Source of the DNA: Chryseobacterium culicis
Lineage (GTDB): Bacteria > Bacteroidota > Bacteroidia > Flavobacteriales > Weeksellaceae
Length of the DNA stretch: 64,000 nucleotides
Reading direction: 5' to 3'
Assembly: GCF_002979755.1 (NCBI RefSeq)
Contig: NZ_PCPP01000004.1
Location: 62,001 to 126,000 of the forward strand
Part shown: positions 49,175 to 58,429 of the stretch, piece after piece
Position numbering within the stretch: the stretch's first letter is position 1
Layout of the letters: each line of letters starts with the position of its first letter
The notes under the pieces: model-generated
The model's database searches: none
What the model saw: the letters and a program-made list of their open reading frames with translations, nothing else
What the model was told of the DNA's origin: nothing
Program-made: the position numbers and the translations under genes

Positions 49175-50341
49175 ATGAAAATAGCAGTAGTAGGAACAGG
49201 ATATGTAGGTTTGTCTAATGCCGTCTTATTGGCCCAGCATAATGAAGTTGTGGCTTTAGATATTGTTCAGGAAAGAGTAGAATTGCTTAATTCTAAAAAA
49301 TCCCCTATTGAGGATGAAGAGATCAGTACATTTTTAAGTACGAAACCACTTAATTTTAAAGCTACTTTAGATAGAAAGGAAGCTTATGATAAAGCTGAAT
49401 ATATTATTGTTGCCACGCCCACAGATTATGATCCTACAACAAATTACTTCGACACAAGCAGTGTTGAAAAGGTAATAAATGAAATTGCAGAATATAATTC
49501 CGAAGCTGTAATTATTATTAAATCTACAGTTCCGGTGGGGTATACTGTAGAGTTAAAAAGCAGACTCAATGTAAATAATGTGGTGTTTTCTCCTGAATTT
49601 TTAAGAGAAGGCAAAGCCTTGTATGATAATTTATATCCTTCCCGAATTATTGTGGGGGAACAGAGTGAGCGCGCAAAAATTTTTGCAGAATTACTGAAAG
49701 AAGGTGCCATAAAAAAGGATATTCCGGTTTTATTTACAAATCCTACAGAAGCAGAGGCAATTAAATTGTTTTCAAATACCTACTTAGCATTGCGTGTGGC
49801 TTATTTCAACGAATTAGACAGCTATGCACAGATCCATGAACTGGATACCCGCCAGATTGTAGAAGGTGTTGGTCTGGATCCAAGAATTGGTTCACATTAT
49901 AATAATCCGTCTTTTGGCTACGGAGGATATTGTCTGCCTAAAGATACCAAACAGCTTTTGGCAAATTATAACGCTGTTCCTAATAATATTATTCAGGCAA
50001 TTGTAGATGCAAACAGAACCCGTAAAGACTTTATAGCAGATTCTGTACTTGCCAAAAAACCAAAAAAAGTAGGCGTTTTCCGTCTGATCATGAAATCAGG
50101 TTCAGACAACTTCAGAGCATCTGCTATACAAGGTGTAATGAAAAGGATTAAAGCTAAAGGCGTTGAAGTTGAAGTGTTTGAACCGGCTCTTAAGGAAGAA
50201 TATTTTTTCGGTTCCAAAGTGGTAAAAGATTTAGCGAAATTTAAGGAAGAGTGTGACGTAATTATATCTAACCGTAACACTACTGAACTATCGGATGTCC
50301 AAAGTAAAGTGTATACTAGAGATTTATTTGGAAATAACTAA
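49175..50341 (+). CDS. ugd: UDP-glucose 6-dehydrogenase
   Basis: A 388-residue enzyme making UDP-glucuronate from UDP-glucose. It has GTGYVGLSNAVLLAQ at the N-terminus, IIIKSTVPVGYT, FSPEFLREGKALYDNL and the catalytic Cys (about 252) in GYGGYCLPKDTKQ. This spelling belongs to the short E. coli Ugd-like type. It starts 15 bp after the HexNAc dehydrogenase and its stop overlaps the start of the epimerase gene (TAATG). Its product is the likely substrate of that epimerase, forming a two-step UDP-GlcA to UDP-GalA route. Confidence 0.92.
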   Translation: MKIAVVGTGYVGLSNAVLLAQHNEVVALDIVQERVELLNSKKSPIEDEEISTFLSTKPLNFKATLDRKEAYDKAEYIIVATPTDYDPTTNYFDTSSVEKVINEIAEYNSEAVIIIKSTVPVGYTVELKSRLNVNNVVFSPEFLREGKALYDNLYPSRIIVGEQSERAKIFAELLKEGAIKKDIPVLFTNPTEAEAIKLFSNTYLALRVAYFNELDSYAQIHELDTRQIVEGVGLDPRIGSHYNNPSFGYGGYCLPKDTKQLLANYNAVPNNIIQAIVDANRTRKDFIADSVLAKKPKKVGVFRLIMKSGSDNFRASAIQGVMKRIKAKGVEVEVFEPALKEEYFFGSKVVKDLAKFKEECDVIISNRNTTELSDVQSKVYTRDLFGNN

Positions 50342-51354
50342 TGGAAAAAATATTAATAACAGGTTGTGCTGGATTTATTGGTTTTCATTTATGTGAAAAA
50401 CTTTTAAATCTTGGCTATGTCGTTGTAGGTCTGGATAATATCAATGATTATTATGATATAAACCTGAAATATGATCGTTTAAAAGAATTAGGTATACATC
50501 GATCAGAAGCCGAAAAGGAAAATAATTTAGTTGAATCCTTTACACTTTCTAAATTTAGTTTTATACGTTTGAATTTAGAGGATAGAGAAAATTTGCCGAA
50601 TCTTTTTAAAGTACAAAATTTTGACTATGTAATTAATTTGGCTGCTCAGGCAGGCGTTAGATACAGCTTAGAAAACCCGATGGCTTATGTTGACAGTAAT
50701 TTGGTAGGTTTTGTAAATGTATTAGAATGCTGCCGACACAACAAAATTAAACATCTGGTATATGCATCAAGTTCATCTGTATATGGTGAAAACGATAAAA
50801 TTCCGTTTGGTGAAAACGACCAAGTGGATCAGCCGGTAAGTTTGTATGCTGCAACTAAAAAAGCAAATGAATTAATGGCACATACTTATAGTCACCTATA
50901 TAAACTTCCAACCTCTGGTTTGCGATTTTTTACAGTATATGGACCTTGGGGAAGACCAGATATGGCACCCATGCTGTTTGCTGATGCTATGACCAATAAT
51001 AGAGAAATAAAGGTTTTCAATAATGGCGAAATGAGCAGAGATTTTACCTATATCGATGATATTGTAGAAGGAATCATTGTTACTCTTAACCACCCTTCTG
51101 ATAAAGGTAATTTTTATCAATTATTCAATATTGGAAATGGATCTCCTGTATCATTATTATATTTTATTGAGTGCATGGAAAATTCTTTAGGATTAAAAGC
51201 AAATAAAAAAATGATGCCAATGCAGGCGGGAGACGTTGTAAGAACCTGGGCAGACACTACTGAGTTGAATGAATTAGGATATAAGTGTATTGTACCTATA
51301 GAAACAGGCGTTTCAAAATTTGTTGAATGGTTTAGTGAGTATACAAATGAATAA
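50341..51354 (+). CDS. UDP-glucuronate 4-epimerase-like SDR
   Basis: A 337-residue extended SDR. The NAD motif GCAGFIGFHLCEKL is at 8-21, and GLDNINDYYDINLKYDRL follows, which is characteristic of UDP-glucuronate epimerases (CapI/LpsL group). The Ser is in YASSSSVYG and the YxxxK motif is about 169-173 in SLYAATKKANEL. MPMQAGDVVRTWAD near the C-terminus is also typical. The predicted product is UDP-galacturonate. It overlaps the Ugd stop codon at one base, and the flippase starts inside its last codons. Confidence 0.88.
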   Translation: MEKILITGCAGFIGFHLCEKLLNLGYVVVGLDNINDYYDINLKYDRLKELGIHRSEAEKENNLVESFTLSKFSFIRLNLEDRENLPNLFKVQNFDYVINLAAQAGVRYSLENPMAYVDSNLVGFVNVLECCRHNKIKHLVYASSSSVYGENDKIPFGENDQVDQPVSLYAATKKANELMAHTYSHLYKLPTSGLRFFTVYGPWGRPDMAPMLFADAMTNNREIKVFNNGEMSRDFTYIDDIVEGIIVTLNHPSDKGNFYQLFNIGNGSPVSLLYFIECMENSLGLKANKKMMPMQAGDVVRTWADTTELNELGYKCIVPIETGVSKFVEWFSEYTNE

Positions 51355-52600
51355 GCTAATCAGCATAATTAAAAACAACGAAAAATTGGTAAAGAATTTT
51401 TCTTATTTATCAATTATCAAAATTGTAACATTGTTTTTACCGCTTTTTACTTATCCTTATTTATTGAAAACCTTAGGTCAAAGTAACTATGGATTATTAA
51501 TATATTCTCAGGCGGTTGTTGGATATTTTGTTATTTTCGTAAATTTCGGATTCAGTATTACAACAACTAGAGAAATTTCCCAAAATAGAGATAACTTATC
51601 AAGAATATCAGAGATAATATCAGCTACTTACTTCGCTAAAGTTTTATTTTTTGTTATTTCGCTCTTAATCTTGTATTTGTTGAGCATATATATAAATGAT
51701 ATTCATCAGCACTTTTCTTTATTTTTATATACTTTATTATGGCTGGGATTATTTGAAGTTTTTTTTCCAATATATTATTTTCAGGGAGTTGAAAAAATGA
51801 AATATATAACGATGATTACTCTTGTCAGCAGGGTGATTTTCTTTATTTGTATTTTTATTTTTATCAAATCAAAAAATGACTATGTACTTTTTCCTATAAT
51901 AAATTTGGCAGGTTCACTCGTTGGAATTATTTGTTCCCTTTATATTCTTTATAAAGATGGAATAAGATTAATAAAGCCCTCATTTAGAGAGACTATTTAT
52001 CATATAAAAAGTTCCTATATCATGGGATTGGCACTTGGCTCTAATTCTTTGAAATCAAATTTAAATCTTATTTTAATTAAGAATGTTCTTAGCTTTAATG
52101 AGGTTGCTGTATTTGATTTAATTTCAAAGTTGTTAAATATAGCAAATACTGTAATAGATTTAATTAGTCAAACGGTTTTTCCAAAGCTAGCGAAGGAAAA
52201 AAATAAAAAATTCTTTTTAAAGCTTTTAAAATTCGTTACAGTAATATCTATAGCCATGACTCTTTTATATATAGCTTTTGGAAATATGGCCATTGATCTT
52301 CTTTCAAATAATCAAATAAAAAATGCATATCCTGTTTTGATTTTAATGAGTGTGATGGTTCCTATATATTCCATCGGAACAATGTTAGGAAGAAATTGTT
52401 TGAATGTATATGGATATGACAGACATGTACTTTATAGTATGATCATATCAAGTTTCATATATATTCTAGTTTACTTATTACTTAAAACTATTCTAAAAGT
52501 AGACTTCAACATATATGTGTTTGTTGGTGTTTATTTATTATCGTTTTTTGTTGATACTTTATATAGATATATTATCTGTAAAAAAGAAAAACTAATTTAA
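51347..52600 (+). CDS. Wzx-type oligosaccharide flippase
   Basis: A 417-residue inner-membrane protein with about 12 TM segments. It starts with SYLSIIKIVTLFLPLFTYPYL and ends with an LLSFFVDTLYRYIICKK region. GQSNYGLLIYSQAVVGYF and DLISKLLNIANTVIDL resemble RfbX/Wzx O-unit flippases. It would move lipid-linked repeat units to the periplasm. It starts at the ATG at 51347, inside the end of the epimerase gene, hence translational coupling. From here to about 56.2 kb the DNA is visibly more AT-rich than the flanks, typical of polysaccharide-specific genes. Confidence 0.88.
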   Translation: MNKLISIIKNNEKLVKNFSYLSIIKIVTLFLPLFTYPYLLKTLGQSNYGLLIYSQAVVGYFVIFVNFGFSITTTREISQNRDNLSRISEIISATYFAKVLFFVISLLILYLLSIYINDIHQHFSLFLYTLLWLGLFEVFFPIYYFQGVEKMKYITMITLVSRVIFFICIFIFIKSKNDYVLFPIINLAGSLVGIICSLYILYKDGIRLIKPSFRETIYHIKSSYIMGLALGSNSLKSNLNLILIKNVLSFNEVAVFDLISKLLNIANTVIDLISQTVFPKLAKEKNKKFFLKLLKFVTVISIAMTLLYIAFGNMAIDLLSNNQIKNAYPVLILMSVMVPIYSIGTMLGRNCLNVYGYDRHVLYSMIISSFIYILVYLLLKTILKVDFNIYVFVGVYLLSFFVDTLYRYIICKKEKLI

Positions 52601-52601
52601 T

Positions 52602-53033
52602 ATGAAGAAGTTATATAGAAATTTGATAAAACTGTACCAATATGTGTACAACTTATTTTACAGTATATTTTGCCTTAATAATGTAAGAATTTTTGTTAAT
52701 AATCACATTACAGTAGGTCTTAAGTATATAAAAAAACAAAAAACAAACTTTCCTCACCCAATAGGAATTGTAATAGGCCAGAAAGTTGTTTTAGGAAATA
52801 ATTGTACAATATATCAAAATGTTACCATTGGATCTAAAGATACGGCAAACTATAAGACCAGTAAATATCCAACCTTAGGTGATAATGTAACGATATATCC
52901 TAATAGTATAATAATAGGTAATGTGACAATTGGAAACAATGCCATCATCGGTGCGGGTTCGTTAGTTCTTACTGATGTAGAAGAGAATTCTATAGTAGCA
53001 GGAGTGCCTGCAAAAAAGATTGAAAAAAAATAG
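52602..53033 (+). CDS. Hexapeptide-repeat O-acetyltransferase
   Basis: A 143-residue left-handed beta-helix protein. The C-terminal two thirds carry hexapeptide repeats (IGIVIGQKVVLGNNCTIYQ, VTIGSKD, PTLGDNVTIYPNSIIIGNVT, IGNNAIIGAGSLVLTDV) ending in VAGVPAKKIE, typical of serine/sugar O-acetyltransferases. The expected acceptor is a sugar of the repeat unit or a precursor. It lies one base after the flippase stop codon. The N-terminus (KKLYRNLIKLYQYVYNLFY) is a short amphipathic segment. CysE function cannot be excluded, but the context argues against it. Confidence 0.82.
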   Translation: MKKLYRNLIKLYQYVYNLFYSIFCLNNVRIFVNNHITVGLKYIKKQKTNFPHPIGIVIGQKVVLGNNCTIYQNVTIGSKDTANYKTSKYPTLGDNVTIYPNSIIIGNVTIGNNAIIGAGSLVLTDVEENSIVAGVPAKKIEKK

Positions 53034-53034
53034 T

Positions 53035-54018
53035 ATGGTTAGTGCAAGTGTAATAATGTCTGTTTATAATGAAAATATTGATTGGGTTAAGGAATCAATC
53101 GAATCCATTATTCATCAGACTTTTAAAGACTTTGAGTTTTTAATAGTATTAGATAAACCGGATAATATTGAATTAAAAGAATATATACATTCAATTTGTG
53201 AAAGTGATAACAGAGTTATTTTCATCATTAATGAATCCAATATAGGCTTAACAAAGTCACTAAACAAAGCGATCAGCATGTCTACCGGTCAGTATATTAT
53301 CAGAATGGATGCTGATGATATTTCTGTTAAAGATAGGTTTGAAAAGCAAATAGCCTTTATGAACTCAAATAAAGACATTTTAGCTTCAGGCGGTAGCATA
53401 GAAAAATTTGGTAATACAAGTGAACTCCTAAAAATAGAGACGGATTCGATAAAAATTTTGGAAAAATTTGTTATTCCCAGTCCACTCTATCCTCCATTAC
53501 CACATCCTACTGCTATCATTAGGAGAGAGGTTTTTTTTGAAATGGGAGTTCGCTATAATGAGGACTTTTTAGTGACTCAGGATTATGAGTTGTGGAATAC
53601 TATTATTAAGATAGGAAAGATTGGTAATCTTGAAGATATATTATTAAAATATAGAATAACAGATAATCAAATTACTAGTAATAAAAAGCAATTACAGAGA
53701 ACAAATAAAAGTAGAATAATAAAAGATCATATAGCGTTTTTTATTAATAAAAATACTAAAGGAAATTATAAAATTCCCTCTAAAATAACAATTAACGAAA
53801 TCAAAGAATTAAAAGTTTTTCAAGATAGAAGTGAATTATTATTTAGAAATCAACTTACAAATTTTATGATTTGTTATTATCTATCGTTAGATAATTATAG
53901 TGTTTCCAGTCTGTTTTATTTCATAACACACGATTTTTTTAATAATAGAATACCTAATTCTCTTAAGAAAACTATAATCTTAAATCATATTAGAAAAAAT
54001 CCAAAAATTATTCAGTAA
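53035..54018 (+). CDS. Family 2 glycosyltransferase
   Basis: A 327-residue cytoplasmic GT-A transferase. SASVIMSVYNENIDWVKESI opens the nucleotide-sugar domain, RMDADDIS carries the DxD metal site, and TQDYELWNTI holds the catalytic Asp (QDYE). The start is the ATG at 53035, right after the acetyltransferase stop codon; a TTG 15 bp upstream would overlap it. It would add one sugar to the lipid-linked repeat unit. Donor and acceptor cannot be told. The rest of the protein is Lys/Asn-rich. Confidence 0.88.
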   Translation: MVSASVIMSVYNENIDWVKESIESIIHQTFKDFEFLIVLDKPDNIELKEYIHSICESDNRVIFIINESNIGLTKSLNKAISMSTGQYIIRMDADDISVKDRFEKQIAFMNSNKDILASGGSIEKFGNTSELLKIETDSIKILEKFVIPSPLYPPLPHPTAIIRREVFFEMGVRYNEDFLVTQDYELWNTIIKIGKIGNLEDILLKYRITDNQITSNKKQLQRTNKSRIIKDHIAFFINKNTKGNYKIPSKITINEIKELKVFQDRSELLFRNQLTNFMICYYLSLDNYSVSSLFYFITHDFFNNRIPNSLKKTIILNHIRKNPKIIQ

Positions 54019-54023
54019 AATAA

Positions 54024-55298
54024 ATGAAGTATAAAATATTCTTATATATAATATTATTTTGCTATATATATCCTATATATATGAAATTTTTCCCTATCCC
54101 AACCGATAGAATTATTCAAGTATTGGGGTTAGGATTTATTTTTATGGATATTCCATACAGAAAATTAGTTTTTAAGATTAAAAATCTCAGCTCATTTTAT
54201 TTTGCTTCATTATTAATTTTAATTGTAATACTAATTGTTCAGAACTGGAACTATAGTTCACTTGATCTTTACTATTTTAAAGATCATTTAGATATCTTTT
54301 TGTATTTTTTTCCAGCTTATCTTATCATTTATATTTTATATAAAATTAATAAGAATAAAATTGTTAATAATTTATTAGATTCAATTGTTATCCTTGCAGC
54401 GTTACAGGCTATTATTTCTTTGGTTTTCTTTTTCGTACCATCTATATTTGATGCCTACACTTCTTTGTTATCTCAAAATGCAAGTCAGGGTTTAACAAGT
54501 AGATTAGGACAGGTTGAAAAAAGATTAATAGGTGTTGGAAGTGCTTTTTTTACGGGTGTAATAAAATATGCTGTTGCTTTTTTCATAGCTATTATTCTTC
54601 CCTATTTAAAAACTGATTTATATAAAAGAAAAACAATTTATATAATATCCTTTGTGTTAATCATAATTGCCGGATTGATGACAGGAAGAACTTTTTTCGT
54701 TGCTATTTGCTTGGGATTAGTTTTATACCTTTTGATTGATCCCCGAAATACCCTTAGACTTATATATAAGGTTATCCCATCAATTCTTGTATTAACAATG
54801 GTAATATATTCAATAATGATTTCAATAGGAAATCAAGAGCGTATTGATAGGGTTTTTAATTTTGTTTTTGAATTATTTATTAATTATCAAAAAAGTGGAG
54901 AACTTACAAGTTCTTCAACTGAAGGGTCTATAAGTATGTATAAATTTCCAAAGACATTAAAAACATGGGTCATTGGAGATGGAAGGATGCAAAACCCAAA
55001 TGGTTCATATTATATGGGATCAGATATAGGATATGTTCGAATGATTTTCTATTTTGGGATAATCTTCACTGTACTCTATATGATATATCAGGCATACTTA
55101 TGTTATTTACTGTCAAAAAAAAGCCCTTCGTGGATCTTCAAAGCATTTTGTTTAATCGTATTATCTTGGATTATTGTTTTAAATTTTAAAGGGTTAGCGA
55201 ATTTGAACATGTATTTGTTGTTGTTGTTTATTGGGTTAGGTGTTAATAATGTTGTTGCTAAACAAAGTAGCATGATCAAAAATAAAAGTATAAAATGA
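54024..55298 (+). CDS. Wzy-like polysaccharide polymerase
   Basis: A 424-residue integral membrane protein with about 10-12 TM segments. A loop at about residues 150-165 (NASQGLTSRLGQVEKRLIG) is relatively polar, and ITAGLMTGRTFFVAI-type segments follow. A large periplasmic loop lies near residues 280-335 (FELFINYQKSGELTSSSTEGS, GDGRMQNPNGSYYMGSDIGY), the pattern of O-antigen polymerases. It would join repeat units in the periplasm. It is placed between two glycosyltransferases and overlaps the next gene by 4 bp (ATGA). The assignment rests on topology and context, as Wzy sequences are poorly conserved. Confidence 0.75.
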   Translation: MKYKIFLYIILFCYIYPIYMKFFPIPTDRIIQVLGLGFIFMDIPYRKLVFKIKNLSSFYFASLLILIVILIVQNWNYSSLDLYYFKDHLDIFLYFFPAYLIIYILYKINKNKIVNNLLDSIVILAALQAIISLVFFFVPSIFDAYTSLLSQNASQGLTSRLGQVEKRLIGVGSAFFTGVIKYAVAFFIAIILPYLKTDLYKRKTIYIISFVLIIIAGLMTGRTFFVAICLGLVLYLLIDPRNTLRLIYKVIPSILVLTMVIYSIMISIGNQERIDRVFNFVFELFINYQKSGELTSSSTEGSISMYKFPKTLKTWVIGDGRMQNPNGSYYMGSDIGYVRMIFYFGIIFTVLYMIYQAYLCYLLSKKSPSWIFKAFCLIVLSWIIVLNFKGLANLNMYLLLLFIGLGVNNVVAKQSSMIKNKSIK

Positions 55299-56215
55299 TA
55301 ATTGATTTTTTAGATAGGGTTTATTCTTCATTAAGATCTAAAGAAAATAAGATCGAATCATTATTTCGGTTTATTATTAGAAAGCTAAGCAATCTGACAT
55401 TACCACTATATCTTAATCTTACAAAAAAAGATTCAAGGTTGCCATTAGGTGATAAGGAAAATATTATCGTATCACTCACAACATTTCCAGGAAGAATATC
55501 CAAATTATGGATGGTTATAGAATGTATGTTACGACAAAGTCTGCTTCCCAATAAAATTGTACTGTATTTAGCAAAAGATCAATTTCCGAATGGGTTAAAA
55601 GATATACCGGATAATTTGCTGGGATACTATGAAAAGAAACAGTTAGAAATAAAATTTGTAGAGGAAGATCTCAGGTCTCATAAAAAATATTATTATGCCT
55701 TTAAGGAATATCAAAACGATGTTATCATAACAATAGATGATGATATTTTTTATCCATCCAATATCATTAAAGATTTAATGGATTTGCATGAAAAATTTCC
55801 TGATACAATTTGTTGTCACAGAGCGCATAAAATCGTGAGAAATGATGATAATACTATAAGCAAATATTCTGAATGGAAAAAAGTCTTCGGAAATTTTGGA
55901 CCGGCATTTGATCTATTTCACACAAGTGGGGGAGGAACTTTGTATAAGACTAATTTTTTTAGTGAAGAAGTTGTAAACAAAGATGCCTTTGTTAGTTTAT
56001 GTTTTATGGCAGATGATGTCTGGCTGAATATGATGGCTCAATTAAATAAGACAAAGACCGTGAAATCCAGTTATTTTTCAAACTTAATTCCCATTGAAAA
56101 TAAAAATTCCCTCTTTAAATTAAGCCAGGAAAACGTGGCAGATGGAGGTAATGATAAGCAGTTACAGAATCTGATTCAAAATTATAATATAAATAATTAT
56201 GAAATATTTAAGTGA
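55295..56215 (+). CDS. Glycosyltransferase with central DDD motif
   Basis: A 306-residue cytoplasmic transferase. NIIVSLTTFPGRISKLWMVI is a beta-alpha start like that of GT-A enzymes, followed by KIVLYLAKDQFPNGL. VIITIDDDIFYPSNIIKDL carries the acidic metal-binding site, and a later HTSGGGTLYKT and CFMADDVWLNMMAQ give a candidate catalytic Asp. The exact family is uncertain. It resembles glycosyltransferases of unassigned family in capsule clusters. It overlaps Wzy by 4 bp and the secreted-protein gene by 17 bp. Confidence 0.75.
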   Translation: MIIDFLDRVYSSLRSKENKIESLFRFIIRKLSNLTLPLYLNLTKKDSRLPLGDKENIIVSLTTFPGRISKLWMVIECMLRQSLLPNKIVLYLAKDQFPNGLKDIPDNLLGYYEKKQLEIKFVEEDLRSHKKYYYAFKEYQNDVIITIDDDIFYPSNIIKDLMDLHEKFPDTICCHRAHKIVRNDDNTISKYSEWKKVFGNFGPAFDLFHTSGGGTLYKTNFFSEEVVNKDAFVSLCFMADDVWLNMMAQLNKTKTVKSSYFSNLIPIENKNSLFKLSQENVADGGNDKQLQNLIQNYNINNYEIFK

Positions 56216-57299
56216 TTTTATAAAGCTTAGTGCGTTATTATTATTTAGCTTTTCTTTTGCTCAGCAAAACAGAGTAAGCAGATATAATGCAGATATGCAG
56301 GCATCCAAAAGTTTTGGTGTGCAGAAAATGGAACTGTCATCGGTGAGTAAAAATACTTACGATTTCATGGCATTAGGATATTTTATTAATGCAAATAACA
56401 ATATGTATCTTAAGACAAAAGATAAAAAATACATTGATACTAATATTTCTGTCATAAAACCCATTCTGATTGATACCAATTCAAATACGTCATACCAAAA
56501 AAATGGTTGGGTGATGAATGCAGGAAAAGGCAACCAGAATGCAAAAGAGAACGGAAAGGAACATTTAATTTCAGAAGGCTATTTTTTCAGATACATCGGT
56601 GAGTTTTTGGATATATTAACCAAGAATAAACTGTATACAAATTATCAGCCGGCGATAGAAAGTGGTTTAAAATACTCCTTCGATAAATGGAAAGCGAGAA
56701 GCTTCAGCCAATATGGAGATTATTCATTATTGTTTCATCAGAGACTTCACACAGGAGCAAATTGGGCTGTTGTTGCGTTATATCTGATGAAGTATGACCA
56801 ATCCAATAAAAATTCATATGCCACATTTGTAAATCAGTTTGATCAGCAGCTGAAAAAAGCATTGGTTTTAAATAAAGGCACAGGTAGCGTTTTGTATTAT
56901 ACGTGGAACAGTACCTATCCGGATACTTTTTGTAAGGCGTTACAGAAAATTAAAAATTATAAACCGGTTGTACAGGATGTATCGCATGGAAATCACGTCG
57001 TATTATATTTAATAAAAGCAAAAGAATTGGGAAATGCCAATTGGGCTGACTTTAATTTCAGTTACCTCTGCAATACCTTGAAGCTTAAGATTCTTAAAGG
57101 AGATAGTATTGCAGATAATGTAGATGGCACTACAGATCCAAGTGTACAGAATACAGGATGGAAAATATCCGATGGCTGGATGAAACTTATCTATTTTGAT
57201 GCAAGTTTATATCCATTAATCGAAAAAAACCTTACCAATTACAGTAATAAAATTAGCAATTCTGCTTTAGAGCTGCAGTTTAATTCAATTTATCCATAA
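56199..57299 (+). CDS. Unrecognised secreted protein of the polysaccharide cluster
   Basis: A 366-residue protein with a clear signal peptide (KYLSDFIKLSALLLFSFSFAQ). I do not recognise the family. The rest is helical with aromatic-rich stretches: YNADMQASKSFGVQ, WVMNAGKGNQNAKENG, HLISEGYFFRYIGEFLDIL, LLFHQRLHTGANWAVVALYL, QDVSHGNHVVLYLIKAK, and VQNTGWKISDGWMKLIYFD. This helix and aromatic pattern suggests an (alpha/alpha) toroid fold like those of many polysaccharide lyases, epimerases and hydrolases. It starts inside the upstream glycosyltransferase gene (17-bp overlap) and ends one base into the next gene, so it belongs to the operon. A role in trimming or modifying the polymer in the periplasm is inference. 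Confidence 0.6.
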   Translation: MKYLSDFIKLSALLLFSFSFAQQNRVSRYNADMQASKSFGVQKMELSSVSKNTYDFMALGYFINANNNMYLKTKDKKYIDTNISVIKPILIDTNSNTSYQKNGWVMNAGKGNQNAKENGKEHLISEGYFFRYIGEFLDILTKNKLYTNYQPAIESGLKYSFDKWKARSFSQYGDYSLLFHQRLHTGANWAVVALYLMKYDQSNKNSYATFVNQFDQQLKKALVLNKGTGSVLYYTWNSTYPDTFCKALQKIKNYKPVVQDVSHGNHVVLYLIKAKELGNANWADFNFSYLCNTLKLKILKGDSIADNVDGTTDPSVQNTGWKISDGWMKLIYFDASLYPLIEKNLTNYSNKISNSALELQFNSIYP

Positions 57300-58423
57300 T
57301 GATACTTCACATTACAAACGATTACTCAGGATCTACAGTTTATAAAAATTTAGTGAGGGAACTGGATAATAACGGGGTAGAGCAGATTGTATATAATCCA
57401 TTTCGGGAAGTTTCCAGAATAGGGAAAAATAAAATAGATTTTAAAAATACCCGCTCTCAGATTATCTACAGCCATATTTTATCAAAATATGCAGATAGGG
57501 TTTTGTATAAGAAAAAAATTAAAAAAATAGTACAGGACATTGAAGCAAAAATAGACCTCAAGACTGTCAGATTTATTCATGCTCACACATGGTACAGCGA
57601 TGGTGGAGTAGCATATGAGCTTCATAAAAAATATAATATCCCCTACATATTGGCCGTACGGAATACGGATCTTAATGTGTTTTTGAAATATTTTCTGCAC
57701 GAAAGAGGCTATGGTAAAAAAATACTTCAGAATGCAGATAAGATCATAACCATTTCGGCAGTCTATAAAAAAAGAATGTTGGAAGATCCCCGCCTGTCTC
57801 ATATCCTGAACGATCTACAGCAAAAAGTAATGGTGATCCCAAATGGTGTAGATCCTTACTGGATAGAATCAAGAGTTGAGAAAAGGAAAACTGTAGAGAA
57901 TGAAAAAAGCATTCGGTTGCTTTATATAGGGAAATTTAATAAGGGGAAAAATGTCTTCAACCTTATTAATGCTGTTAAGAATCATAATCACAAAATTCAG
58001 GATAGGATAAAATTAACACTGATTGGAGGAGGTGGAAATGATGAGAAAAGAATCCTGGATTCTATTAAAAACGATCATTCCTTTGAGTTTGTAGGAAAAG
58101 TAGACAGCCTGCCCGTTTTAAAATCCTACTATGAACGGAGCGACTTCTTTACAATGCCTTCCAAAGCGGAAACCTTTGGCTTGGTCTATATAGAAGCGCT
58201 TCTGCAGGGTTTACCGGTCATGTACACGCAAAATGAAGGAATCGACGGTTTTTATGATGATTCTATCGGGGAAAAAGTGGAAGATACTTCTGTTTCTGCA
58301 ATCGAACGAGGGCTTGAACGTTTAATCCAAAAAGGGAATCATTATAGTTTTGATATTGAACAATTGTTAGAAAATCATGACTGGAAGAAAATAGCTGAAG
58401 TATACCAACAATTATATACATAA
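57299..58423 (+). CDS. Family 4 glycosyltransferase
   Basis: A 374-residue GT-B transferase. N-terminal LHITNDYSGSTVYKNLVREL, then HAHTWYSDGGVAYELHKKYN. The donor-binding part has VIPNGVDPYWIESR, LLYIGKFNKGKNVFNLINAV and FFTMPSKAETFGLVYIEALLQG (the EX7E motif). This is the RfaB/GT4 pattern. It begins at the last base of the preceding stop codon (TAATG). The added sugar is unknown. Together with the next GT4 it would complete the repeat unit. Confidence 0.9.
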   Translation: MILHITNDYSGSTVYKNLVRELDNNGVEQIVYNPFREVSRIGKNKIDFKNTRSQIIYSHILSKYADRVLYKKKIKKIVQDIEAKIDLKTVRFIHAHTWYSDGGVAYELHKKYNIPYILAVRNTDLNVFLKYFLHERGYGKKILQNADKIITISAVYKKRMLEDPRLSHILNDLQQKVMVIPNGVDPYWIESRVEKRKTVENEKSIRLLYIGKFNKGKNVFNLINAVKNHNHKIQDRIKLTLIGGGGNDEKRILDSIKNDHSFEFVGKVDSLPVLKSYYERSDFFTMPSKAETFGLVYIEALLQGLPVMYTQNEGIDGFYDDSIGEKVEDTSVSAIERGLERLIQKGNHYSFDIEQLLENHDWKKIAEVYQQLYT

Positions 58424-58429
58424 AAAATA

